Numbered from the stretch's first letter, positions 45,935-55,522 are shown. The stretch is 64,000 nucleotides of DNA from Aggregicoccus sp. 17bor-14 (GCF_009659535.1 NZ_VJZZ01000004.1:186001-250000); one strand, 5' to 3'. Numbers and translations are program-made. Notes: generated from the sequence alone by a model not told the origin.

Positions 45935-48532
45935 ATGAGCCCTGCAAGTCCTGCCCGCGCGATGCCGCCGTCCCCGCCTCCCCCGTCCGATGTCCCCCCC
46001 GGCCGGCGCCCGCCGCGCGCCCGGTCGCAGGGCGCGCTCCTGCGCTGGATGAAGCGCCTGCTGCTCGCCGGCGCGCTGGCGCTGCTCCTGGTGGTGGGTG
46101 CGGCGGTGGCGGCGTACGCGTACTTCAGCCGCGACCTGCCCTCGCTGCAGGCGCTGAAGACCTACCGCCCGCCGCAGGTGACGAAGGTCACGTGCGCGGA
46201 CGGCAGCGTGTGCGCGGAGTTCTTCGAGGAGCGGCGCACGCTGGTGGACATCGCGCAGCTGCCCGCGCACGTGCGCAATGCCTTCCTCGCCGCGGAGGAT
46301 GCGGACTTCTACCAGCACGAGGGCCTGGACTTCGTGGGCATCGTGCGCGCGGGCGTGAAGAACCTCATCCCCGGCAGCCAGAAGTCCGGCGCGAGCACCA
46401 TCACCCAGCAGGTGGTGAAGAACCTGCTGCTCACGCAGGAGCGCAGCCTCACGCGCAAGGTGCGCGAGTGGATCCTCACGCCGCGCGTGGAGGCGGCGCT
46501 GACGAAGGATCAGATCCTCAACCTGTACGTGAACCAGATCAACTTCGGCCAGCGCCGCTACGGCGTGGAGGAGGCGGCGCTCTACTACTTCGGCAAGCAC
46601 GCGAAGGACCTGAGCGTGGGTGAGGCGGCGGTGCTCGCGGGCACGCCCCAGTCCCCCAACCGCATCAACCCGGAGACGAACATCGTGCGCGCCAAGGCGC
46701 GCCAGCGCTACGTGCTGGGCCAGATGGTGCGCCACGGCTTCCTGCCCCAGGAGGTGGTGGCCCGGGAGCTGGACAAGCCCATCGTGCTCGCGCCGCGCCC
46801 GCCCCCGCAGCCCGGCCCCTACTACGCGGAGGAGATCCGCCGCACGCTGCTCGCGCGCTACGGCGAGGAGGCGGTGCTGCGCGGCGGCCTGCGCGTGCAG
46901 ATCGCCATGGTGCCGCGCCTGCAAGCGCTCGCGGACCAGGCGATGCGCAACGGGCTGGAGGCGCTGGACCGGCGCCAGGGCTACCGCGGCGCGCTGGGCA
47001 CGCTGGCTCCCGAGCGCTACGCCGCGCTGCGCCCGCTGCTCGCGCAGCGCCTCGAGGAGAGCGGCAAGCGCCAGCAAGAGGCGCAGTCGGTGGCGGACCT
47101 CACCGCGCTCGCCGAGGCCGCCCCGCCCGAGGCGGCGCAGCCCGACGAGGAGAAGCCCGAGCTCACCGAAGAGGAGGCCGCGGCACTGCCCTCCGGGGAC
47201 GAGCGGCTCGCGCTCTCGGTGAGCCTCAAGCCGCTGGCGGAAGGCCTGCAGGTGGTGGGCTACGTCACGCAGGTGGACGATGCGCTCAAGCGCGCGCGCG
47301 TGGACCTGGTGGGGCGGACGGCGGAGGTGGCCTTCTCCTCCGTCGCGTGGGCGAAGCAGAAGGGCAAGCCCGCGCCCTCGAAGATGTCGGACGTGATGAA
47401 GCCCGGGGAGCTGGTGCGCGTGCGCATCCTGCGCGTCACGCCCTCCCCCGCGATGCTCGAGGCCACGCTGGACCAGGTGCCGCGCGCGCAGGGCGGCTTC
47501 GTGGCCATCGACCCGGAGACGCGGCACGTGGTGGCGCTGGTGGGCGGCTACGACTTCGCGCGCTCGCCCTTCAACCGCGCCACCCAGGCGAAGCGCCAGC
47601 CGGGCTCCTCCTTCAAGCCCTTCCTCTACGCCGCCGCGCTGGGCAGCGGGCGCTACACGGCGCTCACCCAGGTGAACGACGCACCCGAGGCCATCCGCGA
47701 CCCGTACACCGGCAAGCTGTGGAGGCCGCAGAACTTCGACCGCCAGTTCGAGGGGCCGATGACGCTGCGCACCGCGCTGAGCAAGTCGAAGAACACAGTG
47801 TCGGTGCGCCTCATCGAGGCGATCACCCCCGCCACCGTCATCGACTTCGCGCGCCGCGCCGGCATCCGCTCGCCGATGCCCGAGAACCTCACGCTCGCGC
47901 TGGGCACCGGCGAGGTGAGCGTGCTCGAGGAGGCCAACGCCTACGCGACGCTGCAGTCCGGCGGCCGCTACGCCGAGCCGCTGCTGGTGCTCAAGGTGCA
48001 GGACGCCGCGGGCACGGTGCTCGAGGAGCACCAGCCCGCCTTCGAGGAGACGCTGCCCCCGGCCGTCGCGTTCCTCGCCACCTCGCTCATGCGCAGCGTG
48101 GTGGAGGAGGGCTCGGCCATGGCGGTGCGCGAGCTCAACCGCCCCGCCGCCGGCAAGACGGGCACCAGCAGCGAGAGCAAGGACGCGTGGTTCAGCGGCT
48201 ACACGCGCGACTTCGTCGCGAGCGCGTGGGTGGGCTTCGACGACGGCACGCCCCTGGGCTCCACCGAGACGGGCGGGCGCGCGGCACTCCCCGTGTGGCT
48301 GGACTTCATGCGCGGCGCGCACCAGGGCCTGCCCGTGCGCGACTTCGACCCGCCGCAGGGCGTGGTGCTGGTGCGCGTGGACCCCGCCACGGGGCTGCTC
48401 GCCGGCAGCAGCATCCCGGGGCGCATGGAGCCCTTCCTCGAGGGCACCCAGCCCACCGCCGAGGCGCCCCCGCCCGGCCAGGTGGACCCGAACCGCTTCT
48501 TCCTGGAGGAAGGCAAGAAGGGCGGTCTGTGA
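45935..48532 (+). CDS. Class A penicillin-binding protein (PBP1A type)
   Basis: The 865-residue bifunctional peptidoglycan synthase has an Arg/Pro-rich cytoplasmic start and one membrane helix (about 40-62). The glycosyltransferase-51 domain contains EDADFYQHEGLD, the STITQQVVKNLL motif and VGEAAVLAGTPQSPNRINP. A large insertion (about 350-500) holds an acidic stretch and an OB-like domain. The transpeptidase has SSFK (Ser558), SKN and KTGT motifs in PGSSFKPF, SKSKNT and AGKTGTSSE. All active-site motifs are intact. Its stop overlaps the GTG of the next gene, the first of three successive couplings in this operon. Confidence 0.95.
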   Translation: MSPASPARAMPPSPPPPSDVPPGRRPPRARSQGALLRWMKRLLLAGALALLLVVGAAVAAYAYFSRDLPSLQALKTYRPPQVTKVTCADGSVCAEFFEERRTLVDIAQLPAHVRNAFLAAEDADFYQHEGLDFVGIVRAGVKNLIPGSQKSGASTITQQVVKNLLLTQERSLTRKVREWILTPRVEAALTKDQILNLYVNQINFGQRRYGVEEAALYYFGKHAKDLSVGEAAVLAGTPQSPNRINPETNIVRAKARQRYVLGQMVRHGFLPQEVVARELDKPIVLAPRPPPQPGPYYAEEIRRTLLARYGEEAVLRGGLRVQIAMVPRLQALADQAMRNGLEALDRRQGYRGALGTLAPERYAALRPLLAQRLEESGKRQQEAQSVADLTALAEAAPPEAAQPDEEKPELTEEEAAALPSGDERLALSVSLKPLAEGLQVVGYVTQVDDALKRARVDLVGRTAEVAFSSVAWAKQKGKPAPSKMSDVMKPGELVRVRILRVTPSPAMLEATLDQVPRAQGGFVAIDPETRHVVALVGGYDFARSPFNRATQAKRQPGSSFKPFLYAAALGSGRYTALTQVNDAPEAIRDPYTGKLWRPQNFDRQFEGPMTLRTALSKSKNTVSVRLIEAITPATVIDFARRAGIRSPMPENLTLALGTGEVSVLEEANAYATLQSGGRYAEPLLVLKVQDAAGTVLEEHQPAFEETLPPAVAFLATSLMRSVVEEGSAMAVRELNRPAAGKTGTSSESKDAWFSGYTRDFVASAWVGFDDGTPLGSTETGGRAALPVWLDFMRGAHQGLPVRDFDPPQGVVLVRVDPATGLLAGSSIPGRMEPFLEGTQPTAEAPPPGQVDPNRFFLEEGKKGGL

Positions 48533-49917
48533 GCCGGGCGCTTCGGACCGCCACCCTCCTCAGCCTGCTGTGCGCGCTCGGGGCCGCCGCGGCCCCGCGC
48601 GCCGAGCCTGCGCCCTCGCCCGCGCTGGAGCGGCTCGCGGACGCGCTCGCCCAGGAGCTGCGCGCGCGTCACCCCGAGCCTCCGCTCGCGCTGCACGTCT
48701 CCGCCGCCTCGCCCGCGCTCGCGCGCGCCCTGGGCACGCTGCTCGCCGCGCGCCTGGAGGGGCTCGCGCCCGTGGTGCTCGAGGCCCCCTCGCCGAAGGA
48801 CGCCGAGGCGCTCGCGCGTGAGCAGGGCCTGCGCTCGCTCGCGCGGCTCGCGCTCTCGCTCGAGGCCGGCGAGGTGCGCGCGCGCGGAGACCTGCTGGGC
48901 ACCTGGGTGAACTTCTGGTCGGGCCGCACACCCACGCGGCCCCCCGCCCCCGCCGCAGCGCTCGCGCGCGCGGTGCCCGCGGATGCCCCCGCGCTCGCGC
49001 TCGCCGCAGCCCCGGCCGAAGGCCCCCCTGCGCCACACCGCGGCCCCGTGCGCCTGCTCGCCGCGCCCTTCGCGCAGCTCCCCGGCCGCACCGGGGCGCT
49101 CGCCGCGGGGGACCTGGATGGCGACGGGCGCGACGAGGTGGCGGCGCTCGTGCGGCTGCCCTCGGGGGCCGAGGAGGTGGTGGTGCTGGACGCAGGCGGC
49201 CAGGTGCGCGCGCGCCACGCGCTCTCCGCGCTCGCGCCCTCCGCCACGCCCCCGCGCGAGCCCTTCGGCGCGCTCGCCTTCCAGGCCTCTCCGCGCCGGC
49301 TGCTCGCGCGCTCTGCCGCGCGCGAGGCCGGCGAGGCGCTGGTGCTCGGGCCCCCGACCGCTTCCGGGGAGGAGGCGCAGCTGCTCCCCCAGGCGCGGCT
49401 GGAAGGTCCCCTGCCCCTGGACGCGGCGCTGCGCGCGCCGCTGCAGGAGGGCGGCCGCGCGCTCGTGGGACCCGAGCTCGCGTGGGGCCCGGCGCCGCTG
49501 CGGGCAGCCGCGCCCTTCGTCACGGCCGCGCTCGCGCCGGGCGGGGGCGCGCCGCTGGTGCTCGTGCACCCGGATGGCGCGGCGAGCCTGTACGCCGCGC
49601 CCGGGGCCGCGCCGCGCGCGCTCGCGGGGCTGGGCGCGGGCAGCGCGCTCGTGGACGTGGACGGCGACGGCGCACCAGAGCTGCTCACCACCGAGCCCGC
49701 GCCCCTGCCCTCCCCGGAGCGCCTGCGCGTCTTCGACCTTCCCGGCTCCGGAGCCCTGGGCGCGCCGCGCGGCGAGGCGGTGCTCGCGCGCGGGCGGGCG
49801 CTGCAGGTGGTGGCGGCGCGGCTCGAGCCGGGGACGGGGCCGCGCGGGGTGCTGGTGGCCCTCTGGCTCGAGGATGGCACCACCGAGCTCACCCTCCTGC
49901 GACCGGTGGCCCCGTGA
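48529..49917 (+). CDS. Exported FG-GAP/VCBS-type repeat protein
   Basis: The 462-residue protein uses a GTG overlapping the PBP stop (GTGA). A signal peptide (1-24) has no lipobox, so it is probably periplasmic. An alpha/beta region (about 30-120) is followed by beta-propeller-like repeats with calcium-binding loops LDGDGRDEV (about 199) and VDGDGAPEL (about 380), typical of FG-GAP/VCBS domains. Composition is extremely Ala/Pro/Arg-rich. Function unknown. Position between a PBP and a solute-binding-like protein in one coupled operon suggests an envelope role. Confidence 0.75.
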   Translation: MSRALRTATLLSLLCALGAAAAPRAEPAPSPALERLADALAQELRARHPEPPLALHVSAASPALARALGTLLAARLEGLAPVVLEAPSPKDAEALAREQGLRSLARLALSLEAGEVRARGDLLGTWVNFWSGRTPTRPPAPAAALARAVPADAPALALAAAPAEGPPAPHRGPVRLLAAPFAQLPGRTGALAAGDLDGDGRDEVAALVRLPSGAEEVVVLDAGGQVRARHALSALAPSATPPREPFGALAFQASPRRLLARSAAREAGEALVLGPPTASGEEAQLLPQARLEGPLPLDAALRAPLQEGGRALVGPELAWGPAPLRAAAPFVTAALAPGGGAPLVLVHPDGAASLYAAPGAAPRALAGLGAGSALVDVDGDGAPELLTTEPAPLPSPERLRVFDLPGSGALGAPRGEAVLARGRALQVVAARLEPGTGPRGVLVALWLEDGTTELTLLRPVAP

Positions 49918-51278
49918 CCCTGCGCCCCTTCCTCCTCTCCCTCACCCTGGGCCTGGCCCTCCCCGCGCACGCGGCGGGCCGCCCGCCCTACGGCGGCACC
50001 CTCGCGCTCGCGCACGCGGGCGCGCTGCCGCCCGCGGACCCCGCGCTCGCGGACACGCCCGAGCAGGCCACCCTGCGCGCGCTGGGCGCCTCCGCGATGT
50101 GCCGGCTGCCCACGGCGCAGGGGGCCGTGCAGCCCGTGCTCGCGCTGAAGCTCGAGCGCACGCGGCCCCAGCTGCTCGAGGTGACGCTGCCCTCGCCCGC
50201 GCTCGCCAGCGCCTTCGCGCGCGCCCTCTCGCGGCTCAGCGGGTCCGAGGCCCCCTCGCCCTACCGCGCGCTGCTGCAGCCGCTGCAGGGCGAGGGCCGC
50301 AAGCTCTCGGCCACGGGCGCCACGCTGCCGCTGGCACTGGCCTACCCGTGGCCCGACCTGGAGCGCGCCCTCTGCCACCCGGCGCTGGGCGCGCCCGAGG
50401 CGCCGGGGCCCTTCACGCAGGCCCCCGCGGGCGCCTGGACCGCGCAGCCGCGCCAGCCCGAGGGGCGCCCCTTCCTGGACGCCGTCGTGCCCACGCGCGC
50501 CGAGGAGCGCGAGCTCGCGCGGCGGCTCGGGACGGGCGAGGCGCAGGTGGCGCTGGGGGGCCCGGGCCCTGAGGGAGCGCCTGGCGGCGGCGCCGCGCTG
50601 TACGCGACCTACCTCGCCTTCTCCCCGCGCCGGGTGCCCGCGGACTTCCGCCAGGCGGTGGAGAGCGTGCTGGACCGGGTGGACCTCACGCGCCTGTACG
50701 TGCGCGGCCCCGCCGAGCCCATGGCGGGACTCCTGCCTCCGGCGCTCGCCGCAGCGCTCCCCGGCGCAGCGCCTGCCGCACCGCGCCCCGCACCGCCCGC
50801 GAGCGCGGGAGGCCGGCGCGTGACGCTGCTCTACGACGCGCAGCTCGCGGACCAGCGCGCGGTGGCCGAGCGGCTGCAGGTGAAGCTGTACGAGCGCGGC
50901 TACGCCGTCGCACTGCAGGCGCTGCCGCGCGCGGCCCTGCGCGCGCGCTGGGCAGCGGGCGACTACGAGCTGATGCTGCACGCGGTGCTGCTGCCCCCGG
51001 TGCCCTCGCTCGCGCTCGCGGTGGCGCTGGACACGGGCGGCCGGCACGACCTGCTCGGCGTGGAGCTGCCGCGGCTGGGCGCGGTGGCGGACCAGGCTGC
51101 GCGCGATGCGCGGGCGCGCGAGCGGGCGCTGGCGCTCGCCCCCTCCGTGCCCCTGGTGCCGCTCTACGCGCAGGGGCTCGCCCTGCGCGCACGCCCCGAG
51201 CTGCAGGGGCTCGCGTGGGACGCCCAGGGGCTCGCCCTGCTCGCCGGGGCGTGGCTGCAGCCAGCGGGGGCGCCATGA
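49914..51278 (+). CDS. Family-5 solute-binding-like periplasmic protein
   Basis: The 454-residue protein begins with a GTG overlapping the upstream stop. The signal peptide is cleaved after AHA. YGGTLALAHAGALPPADPA at the start and the later VTLLYDAQLADQRAVAERLQ, YELMLHAVLLPP and PLVPLYAQGLALR segments recall oligopeptide-binding proteins of ABC transporters (SBP family 5). At 454 residues it is shorter and more divergent than typical members (500-550). No ABC transporter genes accompany it. It is coupled to a sensor kinase gene, so it may be a periplasmic ligand sensor for that kinase. Confidence 0.7.
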   Translation: MTLRPFLLSLTLGLALPAHAAGRPPYGGTLALAHAGALPPADPALADTPEQATLRALGASAMCRLPTAQGAVQPVLALKLERTRPQLLEVTLPSPALASAFARALSRLSGSEAPSPYRALLQPLQGEGRKLSATGATLPLALAYPWPDLERALCHPALGAPEAPGPFTQAPAGAWTAQPRQPEGRPFLDAVVPTRAEERELARRLGTGEAQVALGGPGPEGAPGGGAALYATYLAFSPRRVPADFRQAVESVLDRVDLTRLYVRGPAEPMAGLLPPALAAALPGAAPAAPRPAPPASAGGRRVTLLYDAQLADQRAVAERLQVKLYERGYAVALQALPRAALRARWAAGDYELMLHAVLLPPVPSLALAVALDTGGRHDLLGVELPRLGAVADQAARDARARERALALAPSVPLVPLYAQGLALRARPELQGLAWDAQGLALLAGAWLQPAGAP

Positions 51279-52936
51279 GGCTGCGCACCCGGCTCGCCCT
51301 CGCCTTCGCGCTGCTCGCGCTGGTGCCGCTCTCGCTGGTGGTGCCGCTCTCGCTCGCGCGGCTGCGCACCACGCTCTCGCGCGAGCTCGCCGCGCGGATG
51401 CAGAGCGCGACCGCCTCGGTGCAGGAGTCGCTCGGGCGCTCGGCGCAGGCCGCGGCGCGCGCCGTGGACGAGCTCGCTGCGAGCGAGGCGCTCGAGGACC
51501 TCGCGCGCGAGGAGGCGGTGCGGCCCGGCGCAGGCTTTCGCGCGGACACGGCCGAGCAGCTGATGCGCAGCCGCGGCCTCGGGGTGCTCGCGCTGCTGGA
51601 CGGCGAGGGGCGCACCCTCTCCTCGGGCCACCTGCCGGCGCGCCGCGGGGATGTGGACCCGGCGCTGTTCGCGGTGACGCGCGCCGCGCCCGACGCCTCG
51701 GAAGGCCCGGTGCCGGTGCGGGTGGAGGTGCGCGCGGCCGCGGGGCTGCGGCCCGTGCCGGCGCTGGTGAGCGCGCGGGCCGTGGCGGGCACGGGCGGGC
51801 GACTGTGGGTGGTGGGCGGGGTGCTGTTGGACGACGGGCTCGCGGCGCACCTGGCGCGCCTGAGCGGAGCGGAGGTGGCCTTCCTCCTCGGTGACGAGGC
51901 GGTGGCGCGCGCAGGCAGCGCGCTGCCGCCGGTGGCCGAGCGCGCCCTGCCGCTGGGCCGCGTGGCGCAGGTGCAGCTGCGCTTCAGCCGCGCCGGGGCG
52001 CTCGCGGCCGAGCGGGACGTGCTGCGCGCCTTCGTGCTGCTCGCGGCCACGGGGCTCGCGCTCGCGGTGCTGCTGGGCGTGCTGGTGGCCGGGCGCATCA
52101 CCCGGCCGGTGGAGGCGCTCACCCGCGGGGCGCGCCAGGTGGCCGAGGGCGCGCGCGACGTGGAGGTGCGCGCCCAGGCGGGCGGCGAGGTGGGCGAGCT
52201 GGTGCGCACCTTCAACGGGATGACGCGCGAGCTGCAGGCCACCACCGACCGGCTCGTGGCGAGCGAGCGCATCGCGGCGTGGCAGGAGGTGGCCCGCCGG
52301 CTCGCGCACGAGATCAAGAACCCCCTCACCCCCATCCAGATGTCGCTCGAGACGCTGCTCGCGGCGCAGGGCACCGGAGACCCGCGCTTCGCGGGGCTGT
52401 TTCGCGAGAGCGCCGGCGTGGTGCTCGAGGAGGTGGACCGGCTGCGGCGCATCGTGGACGAGTTCAGCCGCTTCGCGCGCCTGCCCAAGCCCCAGCTCGC
52501 GCCGGTGGAGCTCGCGGAGCTCGCGCGCTCGGTGCTCGCGCTCTACGCCTCCCCGCGCGCCGGGGTGCGCCTGCACGCGGAGCTCGCTCCGGGGGTGCAC
52601 ACGCGCGCGGACCGCGACCAGCTCACGCAGGTGCTGGTGAACCTGGTGAAGAACGCGGAGGAGGCGATGCCCTCGGGCGGGGACATCCACGTGCGCGTGC
52701 GCGGGGGCGAGCGCGACGCGCTGCTCGAGGTGGAGGACACCGGGCCCGGCGTGGCGCCCGAGGATCGCGCGCACATCTTCGAGCCCTACTTCACCACCAA
52801 GGCCGGCGGCAGCGGCCTGGGGCTGGCCATCGCCGCGCGCATCCTGCAGGAGCACGGCGGCCGGCTCGAGGTGGGCGGCGAGCCCGGAGCCGGCGCCCGC
52901 TTCACCCTGGTGCTGCCGCGCAGCAGCGCGCCGTAG
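51275..52936 (+). CDS. NtrY-like membrane sensor histidine kinase
   Basis: The 553-residue kinase starts at ATG 51275, overlapping the upstream stop (ATGA). A membrane helix at 7-28, a periplasmic sensory region (about 30-255) and a second helix (about 256-280) are followed by a HAMP domain (RITRPVEALTRGARQV). The HisKA box is LAHEIKNPLTPIQMS with His345, and the ATPase has NLVKNAEEAMP, EDTGPGV and GGSGLGLAIA, all intact. The HEIKNPLTPIQ motif is typical of NtrY-like kinases that control sigma-54 activators. No response regulator follows; the NtrX-like gene at 40684 is a possible partner. Confidence 0.92.
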   Translation: MRLRTRLALAFALLALVPLSLVVPLSLARLRTTLSRELAARMQSATASVQESLGRSAQAAARAVDELAASEALEDLAREEAVRPGAGFRADTAEQLMRSRGLGVLALLDGEGRTLSSGHLPARRGDVDPALFAVTRAAPDASEGPVPVRVEVRAAAGLRPVPALVSARAVAGTGGRLWVVGGVLLDDGLAAHLARLSGAEVAFLLGDEAVARAGSALPPVAERALPLGRVAQVQLRFSRAGALAAERDVLRAFVLLAATGLALAVLLGVLVAGRITRPVEALTRGARQVAEGARDVEVRAQAGGEVGELVRTFNGMTRELQATTDRLVASERIAAWQEVARRLAHEIKNPLTPIQMSLETLLAAQGTGDPRFAGLFRESAGVVLEEVDRLRRIVDEFSRFARLPKPQLAPVELAELARSVLALYASPRAGVRLHAELAPGVHTRADRDQLTQVLVNLVKNAEEAMPSGGDIHVRVRGGERDALLEVEDTGPGVAPEDRAHIFEPYFTTKAGGSGLGLAIAARILQEHGGRLEVGGEPGAGARFTLVLPRSSAP

Positions 52937-52960
52937 CGCCGCTGCTGCGAGGCCCTCCGC

Positions 52961-54877
52961 CTAGTCCTTGACGGGGGTGGCCTTGAGGGCCGCCTTGCCC
53001 TCCTTCACGTAGACCTGGAAGCGCACGGTGCGGCAGGCGTACTTCTGCACCAGCTGCTCGCGGTTCTTGCGCAGCTTCGCGACGAACTTGTCGAAGGTGA
53101 GGCCCGGGTCGCTCGGCTCGCCGCAGCGCTCGCGCGTGGCGATGAACTCGCGGAACACCTCCTCGAAGTGCTGCTCGTCGGTGAGCGGCCCGCCGAAGGC
53201 CGGGGCGGGCGCGGGCGGAGGCTGCGCGAACGCGGGGGGCGGCGGCAGCGGGCTCGCGCGCGGGGCCTCGAGCTCCTGGCGCGCGGCGGCGAGCAGCAGC
53301 TCCTGCGGGATGGTGGCCACGCGGGTGGCCTCCGGGTTGTCCTCGCCGCTGTCCTGGAAGCCCTGGAACGGCGGGGGCGGCGGCGGAGGCTGCGCGGCGG
53401 CGAAGGGGTCCTGCGCCTGCTGCAGCGAGTACACCGCCGTGGGCTGGTCCTCGTAGTCGTGGCCGCTGCCCATGGGAGGCGCGAAGCCCGCGGGCGGAGG
53501 CGGCGGCACCGCGGGATACGGGGCCGGCGTGTGCTCGGAGGGCACGGGCGGCGGGGACTCGAAGCGGATGGCGCCCGAGTTGTAGGTGGGCAGCGGCTCG
53601 GGAGCCTTCGCGGTGGGGAACGGGTAGGGCCCGCTCTTGGCCGCGGCGCTCTCGCCGCCGCCCGCGGAGAAGGGATAGGGGCCCGAGCCCGGCAGCGGAT
53701 CGCCGCCGCGCGGGAAGGGATAGGGGCCCGAGCCCGGCAGCGGATCGCCGCCGCGCGGGAAGGGATAGGGGCCGCTGCGCGCCGCGGAGGGCTCGCCCGG
53801 CAGCGGGGGCAGCGCGCTGGGGGTGGACAGGGGGCCGCCCGGGGTGGGCCCTCCGAAGCCTGCGTGTGCGGGGGGCGGCGCCGAGGGCATCATCGAGAGG
53901 CCGAGCGTGTCGCTGCCGCCGGAGCGGCGCTCCGTCGCGCCCTCCTCGCGCGCGCCCCGCTCGCCCATCAGGAAGGCCCAGATGGCCGAGAGCACGAGCA
54001 GCACCAGCAGCGCGGTGAGCGCGGTGGACTGGTAGCCCGCGAGCGCGCCCATCACCGGCGCGGTGCTCACCACCGCCACGGCCTCGAGCGCGCTGTTGGA
54101 GAGCGTCTGGCGGCTGCCCACCGAGAGCGGCGCGGCGCCGCCCAGCAGATCGCCCCGGGTGCCCAGGGGCAGGTGCACGGGACCGAAGTGGTCCATGGCG
54201 CCGCGCGAGACCACGCCGGACTGGCCGGGCTTGAGCGCCGCGAGCCCCGCCTGCGCGAGCGTCTTCTTGCCGGCGCTCGCGAGCATCTTGTCGCCCGCGA
54301 CGAAGGCCACCGCCTCGGTGCCCTGGGCCGCGGCCTCGAGCCCCGCGGCGGGCAGCAGCGGCAGGCCCACGAACAGCGTGCCGGCGCCGCGCGCATCCGG
54401 CGAGGGCACCGGCACGAAGAAGTGCAGCTCGCCGAAGGCGTTGAGGCTGCCGCCCTCGTCGGCGATCGCCGCGAGCGCCGCGCCGTTGAGCGCGCCGGCC
54501 TCCGTGGAGGGCTTGGGCGCGGTGCCGCGCAGGAGGGTGAGCTGCCCCTGGGCGCGCAGCGCGAGCACGGCCGTCTCACGCAGCGCCGGGGAGAGCCCCG
54601 TGGCCATGTCCGTGCGCAGCGCCGTCATCGCCTCGGGGCCGCGCTCGCCGCGCACCAGGGCGCTGAGGTCCGGGTTCGCCGAGAGCTTCAGCGCGAGCTG
54701 CTGCACGGTGAGCCGCTGGGCATCCGCGAGGCTCGACAGGCGCGCGGCCGCGGCCGCGGCGTGCGCCGTGCCCTCCTGGATCGCTCCCGCGCCCAGCGAG
54801 CCGGAGAGCAGCGGGAGGTGCGCCAGGCCCAGGACGAGCACCAGCAGGGCGAAGAGGAGGAACTTGAGGCGGGCCAT
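52961..54877 (-). CDS. Proline-rich two-helix membrane protein (MXAN_5187-like)
   Basis: The 638-residue protein from ATG 54877 has an N-terminal membrane helix (6-28), a periplasmic Ala-rich sensor-like domain (about 30-280) and a second helix (about 285-308). A long cytoplasmic low-complexity region (about 320-540) follows, rich in Pro/Gly with repeated SGPYPFPRGGDPLPG units. The C-terminal domain (about 555-638) contains HFEEVFREFIATRERC and TFDKFVAKLRKNREQL and is compact and conserved-looking. It resembles a family I remember as MXAN_5187 of myxobacteria; the name is from memory. Function unknown. Confidence 0.75.
   Translation of the reverse strand: MARLKFLLFALLVLVLGLAHLPLLSGSLGAGAIQEGTAHAAAAAARLSSLADAQRLTVQQLALKLSANPDLSALVRGERGPEAMTALRTDMATGLSPALRETAVLALRAQGQLTLLRGTAPKPSTEAGALNGAALAAIADEGGSLNAFGELHFFVPVPSPDARGAGTLFVGLPLLPAAGLEAAAQGTEAVAFVAGDKMLASAGKKTLAQAGLAALKPGQSGVVSRGAMDHFGPVHLPLGTRGDLLGGAAPLSVGSRQTLSNSALEAVAVVSTAPVMGALAGYQSTALTALLVLLVLSAIWAFLMGERGAREEGATERRSGGSDTLGLSMMPSAPPPAHAGFGGPTPGGPLSTPSALPPLPGEPSAARSGPYPFPRGGDPLPGSGPYPFPRGGDPLPGSGPYPFSAGGGESAAAKSGPYPFPTAKAPEPLPTYNSGAIRFESPPPVPSEHTPAPYPAVPPPPPAGFAPPMGSGHDYEDQPTAVYSLQQAQDPFAAAQPPPPPPPFQGFQDSGEDNPEATRVATIPQELLLAAARQELEAPRASPLPPPPAFAQPPPAPAPAFGGPLTDEQHFEEVFREFIATRERCGEPSDPGLTFDKFVAKLRKNREQLVQKYACRTVRFQVYVKEGKAALKATPVKD
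53671..53775. repeat. 45-bp tandem repeat inside the proline-rich gene
   Basis: Two full 45-base copies (53671-53715 and 53716-53760) and a partial third (to 53775) encode SGPYPFPRGGDPLPG units. The two copies are identical or nearly so, which points to recent duplication. Confidence 0.75.
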
Positions 54878-55012
54878 CGCCGTCCTTTTGCGCAGAGGGA
54901 GGAAATGCCCGCTTATAGCTTCCACCGCTCTGGGCCAGCAAGGAACGGCGCAGGGGACAGGAGGCAGGGCGCCAGGCGAAGTGCCTGGACGCCCGCCCCG
55001 CGCCACAGCCTG

Positions 55013-55363
55013 CTACACGCCGGGAGCGCCGTCCGGTAGACCGGCGTGGGGGTGCTCGTCCCGGCGCCGCTCGATCTGACGCTTCACGATCTTCTCCAGG
55101 CGGTCGCGAGCAGCGTCGATCGCCTGATGGATGGTCTCTGCCGACTCGTCGACGTGGACGGACGGCAGCCCGGGCAGACGCATGGTCACCCGGCAGTCCT
55201 TGTCCACGCCCCCCTTGGGGCCATTCGAGTCCCCGAGGTGGATCTCCAGCTCGGCGGCCTCGTCCTGGTAGAAGCGCTCCATTGGCTCCACCAGGTGCTT
55301 CTGAACGTACGCCTTCACGCCGTCCGACAGGGACAGGTGTACTCCCTTCAGCAACACCTTCAT
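55013..55363 (-). CDS. hpf: Ribosome hibernation-promoting factor, short form
   Basis: The 116-residue HPF/YfiA-type protein blocks the decoding centre and helps idle ribosomes pair when cells stop growing. The start ATG 55363 has SD GGAGGTGATGCC. Features: LKGVHLSLSDGVKAYVQKHL, a central strand AELEIHLGDSNGPKGG, the basic CRVTMRLPG and the long helix AIDAARDRLEKIVKRQIERRR. The long-form C-terminal dimerisation domain is absent. It is divergent from the receiver gene at 55523. Confidence 0.93.
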   Translation of the reverse strand: MKVLLKGVHLSLSDGVKAYVQKHLVEPMERFYQDEAAELEIHLGDSNGPKGGVDKDCRVTMRLPGLPSVHVDESAETIHQAIDAARDRLEKIVKRQIERRRDEHPHAGLPDGAPGV

Positions 55364-55522
55364 GGCATCACCTCCGCCCCACAACATGGGCAGCCCCCGG
55401 CGCACGGGAAGCAGCGCTTGTTCCCCGCTCCCCTGCCCGCCCTGCAGCCGGCCCTCGAATTCCTGGCGCCCCGCCGCCCATGTGTGGACGTTTCGCACCC
55501 GAAGGGGGGTTGTGCTCTGCGC

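Noticed and set aside
53671..53775. CRISPR-like direct repeats
   Set aside because: The 45-bp units adjoin without spacers and are in frame with a long coding sequence, so they are protein repeats.
55364..55522. Sigma-54 promoter for hpf
   Set aside because: No GG/GC pair with 10-base separation and TTGC could be found on the minus strand upstream of hpf.
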